In this document: piece after piece, positions 9,888-21,425 of the stretch
Layout: every line of letters starts with the position of its first letter
Position numbering within the stretch: position 1 is the first letter of the stretch
Origin: Maratus speciosus
Lineage: Eukaryota > Arthropoda > Arachnida > Araneae > Salticidae
Reading direction: 5' to 3'
NCBI GenBank assembly: GCA_963932465.1
Contig: OZ010790.1
Location: forward strand, 347,349,087-347,413,086
Length of the DNA stretch: 64,000 nucleotides
Translations under genes and position numbers: made by a program
Notes under the pieces: model-generated
Database searches by the model: none
What the model was told of the DNA's origin: nothing
The model's input: the letters and a program-made list of their open reading frames with translations, nothing else

Positions 9888-11529
9888 GACAGCACTTTCT
9901 GCAATCTTAGCACAGAAACAGGGAGAGGATTATGTACCGATTGAATTTTACGGACGAAAATTAAAGGATTCTGAGAAAAAATATCCTAGTATAAAGTACG
10001 AATTACTAGCGATTCATGATGCTTGTGTTTATTTTGAAAATTTTCTTTTGGGAAAAAAATTTACAATACTCACTGATTCTAAAGCTTTGACTGATCATCT
10101 TAAGTTAGAAAAACAGAGCGATATCATAGCAAGGTGGATAATGAGGTTAGGGAATTTTGATTTTGAGATAGGATTTATTCCTGGCGAAGAGAACCCGGCA
10201 GATTTCGTCTCAAGAAATATAAATAATATAACGGCTTTAAATGAACTACAAAATGATTTATTTAAAGTTAATTCTAATCTTTCTGAAGAAAAGATAAGAG
10301 AGGCTCAAAATGATGATCCAAAACTTAGATTAATTATTCAGAAAATTGAAAATGGTAAACCAAATCGCCAGACTAAGAAATTTGAGTTAAAGGACAACAA
10401 AGTACTAATATTGAAGCAACGGTATAAAGATAAACCACTGCTGATAGCTCCTAATAAATTAATATTTGAAATAATTCAAGAAGCTCATAAGGCACATTTT
10501 GGTTTTCCCAAAACATATGAATTAGTGAAAACAAGATTTTACTGGTTTGGGATGTATAGGGATGTAAAAAATTATTGTGCAGCTTGCATACCTTGTAACA
10601 AAAATAAGCAGCATAAAATGATTAAGGTTCCCTTACAGAAAGTGGAGAAAGATCATATAATAGGCTCAGTGGTGCATACGGATATTGTGGGCAAACTACC
10701 ACAGACCTTAAAAAAACACTGTTTTATCTTGACGATCATTGACGTTGCGTCAAGATTTTTACAGGCAATACCATTGCGTAATGTAGAGACACAAACGATA
10801 CTAAATGCACTCACAAATTACATTAGTACATTTGGCCTCTTTCGAGAATTAATTGTGGATAACGCGAAATATTTTCGGGGAACCCTTTTTAAAGAATTTA
10901 TGACAGCAATGGGGGTGAACCTCCACTTTTGCTCTACTTATAAACCTTCCTCGAATGGAATTCTTGAAGTGACTCACAAAGAGTTAAAGTCTTCGATTAG
11001 TGCAATGGCAAGAACAACAACGGAATGGGATATAAGGTTGCCGTTCTTTACTCTGTCGCATAATACTTCGATGCACAGAGCTTTAGGATACCGTCCTGAT
11101 AAGCTGTTTTTCGCTAGAGAAACGGCCAACCATTTTACAGCTCTAGAGGAGCCGGATATGTTATGTACACAACAGTTTGTTCAAAAACGCATTGCACATA
11201 TGAAAGAAGTTTATAAAACTGCACTCGCAAACCAAGAACGAATGGCGAAAGAATATGTGAGCAAAGATTTTGAAAAAGTTGTGAAATTGGAAATTGGGGA
11301 TCAAGTATACTTAAAAAATGTTGGACGCCCATTGGCGTTACATCCTAAGTTCGACGGTCCTTATGAAGTTGTAAAGGTGGCAAGACGCAATAATTATATT
11401 TTGAAACATATACTCGAACCTAATAAAAAAAAGATTCAACGCCATATTACTCACATGTGGAAGCCAAGTGCTAAAATTAAATTACCTCAAACGAACGACA
11501 ACGATGAGGAAAGTACGGAAGAAGTGTAA
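9868..11529 (+). CDS. Pol part 2: RNase H and integrase (+1 relative to part 1)
   Basis: This continues pol in another frame after the T9 run. RNase H, which degrades RNA in the hybrid, begins with TDAS (Asp at 9877), then Glu in KYELLAI, Asp in LTDSKAL and Asp in ENPADFV. Integrase, which inserts the cDNA, follows. Counting from the ATG at 10048, its zinc-binding region has His147/His150 and Cys180/Cys183; the His spacing is shorter than the family usual. The D,D(35)E triad is Asp212, Asp271 and Glu307, correctly spaced. The C-terminal part has the GDQVYLKN and FDGPYEVV blocks and ends in an acidic tail without a chromodomain. All catalytic residues are present, so only the single-base break separates this from a complete Pol. 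Confidence 0.92.
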   Translation, partial: LITDASKTALSAILAQKQGEDYVPIEFYGRKLKDSEKKYPSIKYELLAIHDACVYFENFLLGKKFTILTDSKALTDHLKLEKQSDIIARWIMRLGNFDFEIGFIPGEENPADFVSRNINNITALNELQNDLFKVNSNLSEEKIREAQNDDPKLRLIIQKIENGKPNRQTKKFELKDNKVLILKQRYKDKPLLIAPNKLIFEIIQEAHKAHFGFPKTYELVKTRFYWFGMYRDVKNYCAACIPCNKNKQHKMIKVPLQKVEKDHIIGSVVHTDIVGKLPQTLKKHCFILTIIDVASRFLQAIPLRNVETQTILNALTNYISTFGLFRELIVDNAKYFRGTLFKEFMTAMGVNLHFCSTYKPSSNGILEVTHKELKSSISAMARTTTEWDIRLPFFTLSHNTSMHRALGYRPDKLFFARETANHFTALEEPDMLCTQQFVQKRIAHMKEVYKTALANQERMAKEYVSKDFEKVVKLEIGDQVYLKNVGRPLALHPKFDGPYEVVKVARRNNYILKHILEPNKKKIQRHITHMWKPSAKIKLPQTNDNDEESTEEV

Positions 11530-11639
11530 AAATATTTTAAATTTTCTTCATTTTTATGTTTTTTTAGAAGTAGAGGTTGATCTAACTAAAGTATTATACA
11601 CAAAAAAAAAAAAAAAAAAAAAAAAGACGGGCGGGAGCT

Positions 11640-12180
11640 GAATTGTTCTGGTGTATCTACTAGTGTGTATGTTTAGTGTATATAGTGTGTTTAGTAACAT
11701 AATTCAAAGTTTACTTGTTATTTTTCTGTTTATGATGATAAATATGCCACCGAATTGTGCTTCTGTATCTACTAGTGTTTAAGTTTAATGTATATAGGAT
11801 ATTTAGTCAGATAATTCGAAATAGGTTTCTATTTTTTGTTCTTTAGGGTGATAAACAAGCCACCGAATTGTGCTTCTGTATCTACTAGTGTTTAAGTTAG
11901 TATATGTAGTGTAGTGATTCACATGGCCTAAGAGGTGCTTTATATTTTTGAGGTTTAGGGTTATAAACTTGTTATTGAATTGTTTTTATGTATCTACTAG
12001 CGTGTAAGTTTTAGTATGTATAACATGGTAATTAATGTAGTTTAATATTGGCGATGGAGATAAACAGGTAGTTTAACGGCTTTTATGTATCTACTAGTGT
12101 GTAAGTTTTAATATATATAGTATATTAATCTAGGTAGTTTAACAGTTGCGAGGGTGATAAACATATCACTTAAAGGTTCT
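11640..12180 (+). repeat. Five-copy tandem array, about 112-bp unit
   Basis: The 11-mer GTATCTACTAG recurs at 11653, 11765, 11878, 11990 and 12087, spaced 112, 113, 112 and 97 bp. Each unit also has a GAATTGTT/GCTTC-type lead and a GATAAAC-type end. Only the block around the 11-mer is strongly conserved, and the filler is diverged. That is the pattern expected of repeated protein-binding sites, though no factor can be named. Confidence 0.85.
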
Positions 12181-14247
12181 TATTCAAATATTAATTTTTA
12201 TATCTAAGGGCATATATTGATATAAGAAAAGTGTCTTTTCTTTGCATATTTCGGTTATTTATAGTATAGTAAAGCATGTAAAATAGTAAAATAGGTAGAA
12301 TATGTAGCAAAATACATATATATAAATAGTAGACAAATGCTCACAAGCATAGGATGGTGTGTTTTTTTTTCCCCCTCTTTCTCTCTCACTCTGGTACACT
12401 GTAACAGTCTGGGAGTACGTTTTGGGAGAATGGTAATTACTAGGTTCCAGTCTATTAATAATACACATAGAGTGGATTTATCACTAAGTGAAGAAAAAAA
12501 AAAGGAAGAGGGAGAACTTATAATATACATTGTTTTGCTTAGGCATACTAGGTTGTAAATAGCGATGATTTTTGATGTTCTCTGGAATTTTAGTTAGTAT
12601 TTTAAACTTTTTGTAATTACGATTCCTGCGGAATATATTTTAGTTAGTTGCACCTTTAACCAAGTGGTTAAAATAGTGGCTAGATAGTTTTAGGTAAAAG
12701 GTTCAAGGAAAGAACATACTTCATTTTATTATTTTTTATTATTATTTAGTTAAGCAAATTTCTAGTAGAAATAGTTTAATGAGGAAAATGGTATAAATCC
12801 ATAAATAAAGTGAAAAAAAAATTATAAACATAGGGGATCTATGATTTTTGACCAATTTTTGATATATTACTGTAAAATATAAAAATTTAATATTTCACTT
12901 TTATAATATTTACAATACTTGGAATAATGGTATTATCAATGAATAATTAAAAAAAATAATAATAATAATAAAAATTGGAAAAGTTACTGTATTATTGGGG
13001 TATAATTACTATTGTTGGGGGGGGGGGGGTAAGTTATATGGGTGGTAAATGGATATACATGACTAAAATGTTTTTTTTCCCAAATTGGCCATACGAAAAA
13101 AAAAAATATTTTTTTTTTGGTTGGGGTGGATTTTAAAGTAGGGCTCTGAACACTGGTTTTGTAACTACTAGTCATTAGACAAATGGATACATGTAAAAAG
13201 CATGTGGTACGCCTCTAAGTTAACCTTTTGCGGGCTACACACCACTGTTTTAGGTCCTAATAAAATCCGGTGGACTCTAATTTGAAAAAAAAAGGATATT
13301 TTTTTTTAATATAAATGGGGGGGGGGGGGTCTACAAGATAATAAATAGGGAACTCTACAACACTTTAACAAGAATAAATAATTATTTTTATATACACACA
13401 TATATATATATATTCGGAATTCAAGTTAAAACACAAGGGGAATACATAAAACAACTCTTTTTTTTTCCTCTCTCTTACACAAATAAAGTAATAAATACAA
13501 TTTATATAACATAAGCAAGAGTATGTGCATAGGGTCACTCCGTACGGATAAGTAAGTAAGGAATGTAATAGGTAATAACTCGCTGTCAGTTAGTTTCTGT
13601 TTACCACGCAATAAGTGCGCGCGCAGGGCAGGAAAGACATTCAGAGAAGGGATTGTTTTTCTCTCGTGGAGAACTCCCCATCCTCTTTTTGGAGCATCAG
13701 TTCACGATCTCTCTTTACAGAAACGAGAGAAGGAATTCGGGTTCAGAGAAAGGGGAGGATGAAGGGGGAGTGAATAACTACTCAATATTTTTACTTTTTG
13801 GTTCATGACAGCGGGATTTTGGAAAAGGGGATTTTCAAAATTTCTATGGGAACTGCACACATAGATAAAAAAATGTTGCAGGATAAATTTTTGGGGATGC
13901 ATAATTAAAAGGGATTTGCACTTTTTAAAGGGGGGTGGTGGTATTTAAACAACACCTAAATTAATAAGGATATTAGGATAACTGTGGAAGATGGATTAAC
14001 AGCAGAGTAGGGTATATTTTATAAATAATTATTAATATAAAACTGGGCAGAGCCAAAGATAAATATGTATATACATTTTTTTTTGGTTTTGGCAACTTCT
14101 TTTGGGGATGTACTTTTTTTTTCTTCCCAAGAAAAGTAAATATATAACAAGGGTATTTACGGTTCCAGTTATTTTACAAACGATTCGAATGAAATGGATA
14201 CATTATATTTATAGAAATAAAATCTTAATCAAATAAACGGATAAGCA

Positions 14248-14279
<32 letters not shown>

Positions 14280-15975
14280 AAGAAAATCAGTAGGTTTGGA
14301 AAAGGGCTCCCTATGCACACACATCAATATAAGATTCAAATTCATATTGTATTTAAATACAAAACATATAGTATTGTGCAAAAAAAAAAAAAAAAGACAA
14401 ACATCTGCTTCACCTTGCCTGAAAGCATTTTATCACATTTCATATATATATAAAAAATTGTCATGCAGAGGCATGCGGTTTAAAATCAGATAAATAAACA
14501 GATAAAAAATTGTCATGCAGAGTACGTGCAGTAAGAAATTAAATAAATAAAAATAAATTGACCAGCAGGCATTCGGTTGGAAGTTTAAATGTTGTGGCCT
14601 CTCTAGCGGACACATAGTTTTAAACATACTGGCATCAAGAAAATTCAATTGGATTTTCCCCCCCTTTTATGAATAAGAAAATAATGAAGACTTTTTTTTT
14701 CTTCTAAATTTGATTTTAAATTCTGGTGTCAGTTTTGCATTTCATCTTTTCGGAATACAGATTGCTTGACACCGAAAAGAAATAATTTAAGATTTAAGTG
14801 TGCGAAAAAAAAAAAAAAATATAATAATGAATAAATAATTAAGATTAATACTATTTATACCTTATGTATATATATATATATATTCTACTAGTATAAATAG
14901 AAAAACAATTCATATTGTCCTAAGTAAGTATTTTTATTAATAAATGCTAGTTATGGTGAGTAGAAGGTAGCGGTTACACCCCAAGGGCAATGTTTACTAC
15001 AGGTCACGAAAATTTAAAGGGTCAAATGTAAATAAACAGTCGCCTAGCGCCATCTACGTGCATTTCAGAGAAACATGCAAAATGTATTCAAAGACAGGCA
15101 TGCAGAAATGGTAATTTTATCTTACCGGTTTTCGCTCTCTGTAGAAATCCTGGATTCAGTCAGGAAGGTTCGCCACATTGCGAGCGCCAGATGTAATTTT
15201 TTAACCAGGAGCAACAATTTTTTTTTCTTCTTCTTGTTCACTGAAATAACCCGCATAGTATTAGCATAGTACATAAAAAGACATTACGTATAGATATATA
15301 GGACATTTAAACGGTATTGGGTTAGAAAATATCTTTAACAAATTAAGATAAAATAAATTAAAGTAGAGGATAATTTTTTTTTCTCGTCTTTTCGTTAGTC
15401 AAAATTTACATTTTTAAAAAGGAAGGACTATTATCAGATTTAAACAATTTAATCCCGTCAAGTGTGGTGCATACTGGATGGTAAAAGATTCATTAACGAA
15501 TGTAGGTTGCAATTAAATTAATAAGAATTTTTATCTATTGTATATCTTTTTTTTATTTTTTAGTATGTATTAAATTTGAAATAATACAAATTAATTAAAT
15601 AAATATAACAAAATAAATTTCATAATACAAGTAAATACGCAAAAAGAAAAACAAAATTAATTATTATTATTTTCTTTTTCTCTCTCTACGGACTCTTTTG
15701 GTATATATATATTTTTTAGTTACGAGGTAATACAGCTTTTTTTTGTTTTTTTTTAAGTAACATAAAAAATCTACACGTAAGAGAAAATATAGAGTACATA
15801 AAAGGGTTTACCAGGGGTATCAGAACTGGGAGAGCTAGGTTAAAATGAAAAGAAAATGTATTATTGAACACTGTAGGTTAAAAAAAAAAAAAAAAAAAAA
15901 AAAAATCTATTTATAATTTTTGTTTTCTCTTGTGGAATAATAATTAAATCATTATTTAAATTAATTTTTACTTAC

Positions 15976-16102
15976 ATTTTTGTGTGGAGAGCAGAAAGAG
16001 GGCTGATCAGCTTCCAGGCATTGATATTCTCTGCAGGCGGAGAATTATTTGTAGCCGGCCGGCATTGTGTGGAGGAGGATCATGTCTTTCTTCAGGGTTC
16101 CC
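15976..16102 (-). other. Exon-like GC island on the antisense strand
   Basis: On the minus strand a 127-bp block of about 50 percent GC is bounded by TATTTTTACAG and by GTAAGTAAAA, good acceptor and donor matches. One frame is open for 31 codons and then hits TGA. Similar GTAAGT words occur on the same strand next to the other GC islands (about 16887 and 17310). There is no recognisable protein, and this could be chance. Confidence 0.2.
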
Positions 16103-18422
16103 CTGTAAAAATATAGATTGGGTACAGGTATTAGGGTATTGTATTTAAAAAAATAAGGGTTTCCACATACAACAACAAAAAAAAAAAAAGAAAGAAAGAA
16201 AGAAAAAACATTCGTGGTTTTAATTCAATTTTAAGAGTATCAGTTGAAAACGATATTTATATATTTTAGATAAGAGTATTTGTAGAGTTATTATTGATAA
16301 TTTTTTTTTCCTTGTTTTCTTTTTTTTTCTCTCGGGGTGAATACAAAATTAATTGTTTAGGATATTTTAATATAAAGTACACAGAACCCGTTTATTCTGC
16401 AATATACTGTAAATTCGAAGGCGCGGTTCAACTTTATTAGTTACGAATTAGGTTTCGTCTTATACAGGTGTCAGTAAAAGTGAGGGATTCCAATGAACAG
16501 GAATAACATTTTTGGATGTTATATTTTAAGAAAGTATATCGAGTTTTGCTTAGCACTTTTCATAGGTCTAAATGGAACTAACATTTATAGGGGAGACAGT
16601 AATCAAATAAGGATATCAGATGCTGTTTGTAAGAAAACAGGCTACAGTTCCGTACGGGAGGAAGTGAAACTGGTTTCGTGGAATGTCATTGATGCAGCAA
16701 AATGGCTACTAGGCTTCCGTATTTGCATTACAAACACTTGTATTATAGTTAATTATTATAGTAAATAGTACGAAAAGAAATTGTTTTTGTTGCGTAGGCG
16801 GTGTATAGGGTGCAGATTAAGGAATACGGAGAAGTAATGTAAAGATAATACATGTATTACAGGGATTAATAGAAGTAATTGTTACTTACTTTGCAAACGG
16901 AATATCCACGCCTCTCTCTTAAGGGTCACTCCAGCACCAGCTCGTACTAGACTTGGCTTGGCATTAAGGGGTGACCTTCGGCCGCTCTGGAAGTATCACT
17001 TTCCAGCCTGTTTCGATACAGTATAATGGGCGATTCTAAGTGTTATCGATGGCAGGTAACGGGTAGCTGGAAAAGTGGATATTTTTTTTTCTTCTTTCTC
17101 CTCTTTTGTTGACGCTATTAGAAATTGTAATTTTACGATAGCTTGTATTGCACTGTTTGCTAGGGTGGTTAAAGTACCTATTGAGGAAAAGGGAGTAGTG
17201 AAGCGGTGAATGAGTGGAAACAATCCACTTATTTATATGAAAGAAAAGAATAAATAGAAGAAGAGTGTTTGAGTAATTTATTTAAAATAAAGTAACATGA
17301 TAGTACTTACACTCATAATTTGTAATTTCAGATAAAGGATTCAGTCACAAAATAATATGAAATACTGTTTTTTTTTCTTTTCTGCTTTCTTTTGTTTTTA
17401 AATTTCTACTATCTCTATCTCCTTCTCTGGGTGGAAGTGCTGTTTTTGTTTTGTTTTTTTTTTGTTTTTTTTAAGTCTGAGACTGAGTTTCTTATATTTG
17501 AGAGAATATTAATAGTTATTTGGTTAACTTTTAATTAGAGGGTACGTTTAGAGAATCACGTAATTTACTGAATGAAAGTATCGAATTTACTATATGAGAA
17601 TCAATTTTAGATATTGTGGTTGCATAGTTTTAAAAATATATGTGTGTTGTAAACTATAAAGGTAGTGAAATAATTGTAAAAAAATGTATTTGAAAAATGT
17701 AAGAATATGTATTGATATATTTGCTTGTTTGGTAGTTAAATGATTATTCGGTGTAAAAAGTTATGTTGGTAAATATGTTTCATTGTGTGTTATAAACCTT
17801 TCTTAATATGGATATTTAAATGTTGTACTTATGTAGTCATGAACTGAATACTTGCTTTGTGTAAAAAAGTGTGCTAAACTTTGTGGATCAGTATTTAAAC
17901 TCTTTGGCATAATTAATTAGGTTCCTAATTTTGGGATTTTATCTTTTATGATTAACTTTTTGTTTTCTCTTCTAAATTGGTACACATATATACAATTTTT
18001 GGGAACATTCAGGGACTGTACCTTCATCACAGAGAGACAGAACTCATGCAGTATGCGGCTGTGATGGTTATGGGGAACACTGCTTTAGGGACCGTATACA
18101 AATCTGCATAAAACAGTGGACAGAATAAGAAGGAATATTCATCTTATGTACAATGTACAATTTAGGGTACAGGCATATTTTAATGAACTATACAGATAAC
18201 ATCAGCGTGTATTTGATAATGAACATTCATACCTCTGCACGGACTTCACAGAGTTTTGAACACTACGGAAGAGGTGAATCAGGGAGCATAGAGGAGAAGC
18301 CCCAGTGCCTTACAGATCTGCAACGTCCAGCCGTTGGAGAGGCTTTCGGTGTTTGATAAGGACATCGGTCCACTTGAAAGATGTTATAGTTCCTGTACAT
18401 GGACTTTCAAGTGCTTTGTGTT

Positions 18423-18435
18423 GGGGGGGAAGTAA
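18423..18435 (+). promoter_or_regulatory. Polypurine tract
   Basis: GGGGGGGAAGTAA lies immediately before the right LTR. A purine run at this place primes plus-strand DNA synthesis in LTR elements. The single T is tolerable. The position supports the LTR boundary. Confidence 0.7.
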
Positions 18436-20163
18436 TGTTGGCATGATTTCAACATTTTGGATATTTAGAACTATTTTTTTGAAGGAAAAAGATATATATA
18501 TATATGAATAAGTTTACTGTCGATATCATCTATGTATATATTTATCTAAGTGATTATTTTATCTAATTGATTAATTTTTTAATTCAAGTTTTTTTTTATC
18601 TAAGTGATTATTTTATCTAATTGATTAATTTTTTAATTCAAGTTTTTTTTTTCAATGTACAGTATTATTGTTTTTATGTATGCATTTATTAGTACATTAT
18701 TATTATTTTATTAAGGATGGGTACCAAGAGCATTAAGTATTTTCCCAGGCAAGTGTTTTGCTAAGGGGAAAGCTTAATTGCCAGTTACTATCTGTATGTA
18801 TGATATTACGATGTAAAGTAAAGAATTGGACAGTTTTGGTACAAAAGAGGGACTTTTATGACCTCATGTTTTATGGGACAGCTGCAGGATCTTCGTGTGG
18901 GAGCCCGCGGTCTCGTGGGAAAGTGGGGTTTGAAATATCGGATGTAGGAGGGTCGAAAGGCCCCGTGCATTCCGGGGACCCACTGACCACTGGCCGACAC
19001 GAAGGCGGGTCCAGGCAGCGGCGAGTGGTTGGAGATTTTAATTATGCTGAATATGTTAATTCGCATCCACCACTCAGGGCCGCACATGCAAATTTTTAAC
19101 AGAGAGAGATTTTCTTTTTCTCGAAAAAAAGACAGATGTACAAAAAGAGTTCCAGAGTGCGGTGGTTATTTTTTTCAAGCCCTTTTTGGCTGATCTGCCC
19201 ATGTTTACTTGCTCTGTCTATGACGAGCAATATAGTAGTGTTAATTTTTTTTTTTAAAAAATGATTTAAACATTTTTGCTTTTGGCCCAGACCTGGGTGA
19301 AATTTAGTGTAAATAAAACTAAAATTACGGAACACGAATATGTGTGTTGTGGTTCTACAAACAAAAAAAAAGAACTTTTGGATATATATATATATATACT
19401 GTCAAGTCTACAACTCTAAAAGGATCTTGTGACCCCAATGGGGAAAAAGGTACGATGTTATGGATGTTCTCTTTTCTATTGTGTACCGTTTTAATATCAA
19501 ATGTTTTGAATTGGGAATAGGGTGCCCAGGAGAACTTGTCAACTTCAATTAATATCCAAATTAGTGTTTTTTTTTTTCATGAGTTATTATTTTGGATGGT
19601 AAAAGTATGAATTATTTAATTGTAACTTAATATAATTTGCCTGTGGTGTAAATAAATGATTTATTATTATTAATTCCCTTCTTTGTTATTATTTGTTAAA
19701 AGTCTTGCTAATTACTTATTTTACGTATTTAGAAATTACCTGACTGCTTAATATTATTATTAGACCATATATGTAAAAGCCATAATTAAATTTATCTTGT
19801 AGGGTTGGTTTGTCTGAAAATTGGGGAGTTATATTTAGTGGTTTTGATTTTATTATATATTTCCCTTCAAACCAATTGGCCATAGGTTAGTTATCTTCTA
19901 AACATTTCACAACGCATTGTCTTATTTATTCAAGATAACCTTTTAGGTAAATGACCGTAGGTTATCTATTAACTAACTAGGCTTTTACGATCACCAGGTT
20001 CGCTATAATTAGAGGCCCCTATAAGATAGATTTTCTTTTGGATCAAGTAAGTTCGGAGAAAAGGGTGCGCCCAACACTCTTGTTAGCTTGTGCTAGGGAA
20101 TTTATAGATAAATTAAGATATTCATTAACCTAATTTTTAATAGTTGTCTAGATCTTGCCAGCA
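18436..20163 (+). repeat. 3' LTR, 1728 bp
   Basis: Nearly identical to the left LTR. The differences seen are an extra TA pair in the (AT)n tract, a shifted T/A boundary in one homopolymer (8T9A versus 11T6A), and a T/G change in AGAACTT(T/G)TC. Such similarity indicates very recent insertion or gene conversion. It is followed by the right target duplication TGTGT at 20164-20168. Confidence 0.93.
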
Positions 20164-20168
20164 TGTGT

Positions 20169-20341
20169 GAAACCTTTTATTCATAAATCTAAAATAGTAA
20201 TTTTTAACCTTTCGCAGCCTGCGCGGAGAATTATGATTTTTCATTTGAATTCCGCGATTCAATCTCTGCATGATACGGCTTCCTGACAAACCTGCAGACA
20301 CACATTCACGGTCACAACATAGAGTAAAACAGTATTTAAAG
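20169..20341. other. Host flank between retrotransposon and next MITE
   Basis: Unique-looking sequence with no gene. It would be the continuation of the intron interrupted by the retrotransposon if the exon at 3788 is real. Confidence 0.5.
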
Positions 20342-20343
20342 TA

Positions 20344-21036
20344 CAGGCATCCCCCGACTTACGTAAGTAATGCGTTCCGTAAACTTTTGCGTAAGTCGAA
20401 TTTGTAAATTCCTTAGGTAAAATGTCGTCAGAAACTGCAATATTTATTTTATATATATAATTAATATATACATTATTTACACAGTATTATTTTATAAATA
20501 AACAGTATTTACTTGGATATACAAACTATAAAAGTATGAAAAAATATAAAAACAAGCTGAAAGAACACTTTTCAAATAAAAAGTATCTTGTGGAATATGG
20601 GATTTATAAATTATGATGAATTAATTTATATCAATTTTGAATCTTCATTAAACGAACATCTCTGAAGCTAGAAGAAAATATGCACTCAGTCCTCTTCACC
20701 GAAACTTTAAAATTAGGTCTCGTTATGGTTTGAATTCAGCTAACAAAATTGTAATGGTTAAACAGAGGGGTTTTTTTTGCTCATTTTAATCAGATTTGTG
20801 TTTGTTTTGTTAAATATTTGATTGTATATATCCCAATAAAAATATAACTATATCTAATATATAAAATTATGTTATGGTTGTGGTTTTTATCTGCATATTT
20901 TATTTATTAAACAGTTATCAAAAGTACGCAAATGCGTATCAAACGCGCTAGTATGTTCATAAATGTAATTTTCGAAATTTCTTACATAAGTGCGAATTTA
21001 CGTAAGTCGAGTATTACGTAAGTCAAGGGATACCTG
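20344..21036. mobile_element. Pogo/Tigger-type MITE, 693 bp
   Basis: The ends CAGGCATCCCCCGACTTACG and the complement of CAGGTATCCCTTGACTTACG are flanked by TA on both sides. Terminal CAG and TA duplication are typical of the pogo branch of Tc1/mariner. ACGTAAGT words recur near both ends. The interior is AT-rich and has no coding capacity. Confidence 0.8.
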
Positions 21037-21038
21037 TA

Positions 21039-21425
21039 CAGGGTTTCCATAACTAAACGACCCTATTTTAAAGTTATCTACAAACGAAACTATTGTTCAG
21101 AATGTTGTGAAATTTTCTGGAGGAGATAATAAAGGTATGGGAATTTGTTTGAGCGAAGAAAAAGTTCAAAATTTTGCCGCCAGAGAGCTTTTTTAGCGAA
21201 TTGCACATTTAGCATGCATTTACGACAGTTAATCAAATTTTATTAGAACAAACCATGTTCCACATGATGGTCATCATTTTCAGATACCATCTGGAATCGT
21301 AAGATAGCATGTTTCACAGTTGACGGCAGCGTGTTCAGAGAAATGCTAAGAACATGTCGTGAGATGCCGTCTTCAAGGTCAGGTAAAGTTAATAAATAAA
21401 ATTTCTGAACTACTGTAAATGTATT
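21039..21425 (-). mobile_element. 3' end of a mariner-like element
   Basis: The element begins directly at the TA shared with the preceding MITE with CAGGGTTTCCATAAC. About 200 bp inside lies the end of a transposase reading frame on the minus strand. The other end is missing, cut off by or replaced with the GGCCCG-rich repeat. Abutment at one TA suggests one element used the other's target duplication. Confidence 0.55.
21243..21400 (-). pseudogene. Mariner-like transposase C-terminus
   Basis: About 50 codons encode the last helix of a mariner-like transposase. The recognisable block is LPSTVKHAILRFQMVSEND followed by HHVEH and a stop. Related transposases end with an Arg-Phe helix and a (H/N)xxHIEH tail, which is the basis of the call. 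The catalytic domain is absent. Upstream the frame reads into unrelated low-complexity sequence. Confidence 0.6.

Larger units (their letters stand above)
11530..18422 (+). other. Long non-coding 3' region of the retrotransposon
   Basis: 6.9 kb between integrase and the polypurine tract. It starts with the 112-bp tandem array and then holds many homopolymers (A or T runs at 11600, 14250, 15880; G runs at 13017-13028 and 13318-13329), AT microsatellites and a few less AT-rich islands (about 13610-13760, 15000-15210, 15985-16105, 16910-17220, 18010-18120). Only short open frames occur, the longest about 90 codons (16493-16768), none with a recognisable domain. No envelope features (signal peptide, furin site, transmembrane anchor) are visible. 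It may be regulatory or packaging sequence, or acquired DNA. Confidence 0.75.
3926..20163 (+). mobile_element. Complete Ty3/gypsy LTR retrotransposon, 16.2 kb
   Basis: Two LTRs, an intact target duplication and gag followed by pol in the order PR-RT-RH-IN define a Ty3/gypsy element. It is unusually long. Coding sequence covers only about 5 kb, while the LTRs take 3.45 kb and the region after integrase 6.9 kb. No chromodomain follows integrase, and no env-like gene is recognisable. The LTRs differ at only about four positions plus one 2-bp indel in 1.73 kb, so insertion was recent. Pol carries a single disruption in a T9 run. Confidence 0.95.

Noticed and set aside
16493..16768. 91-codon frame in the retrotransposon 3' region as a possible env
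   Set aside because: No signal peptide, glycosylation pattern, cleavage site or membrane anchor characteristic of envelope proteins, and it is too short.
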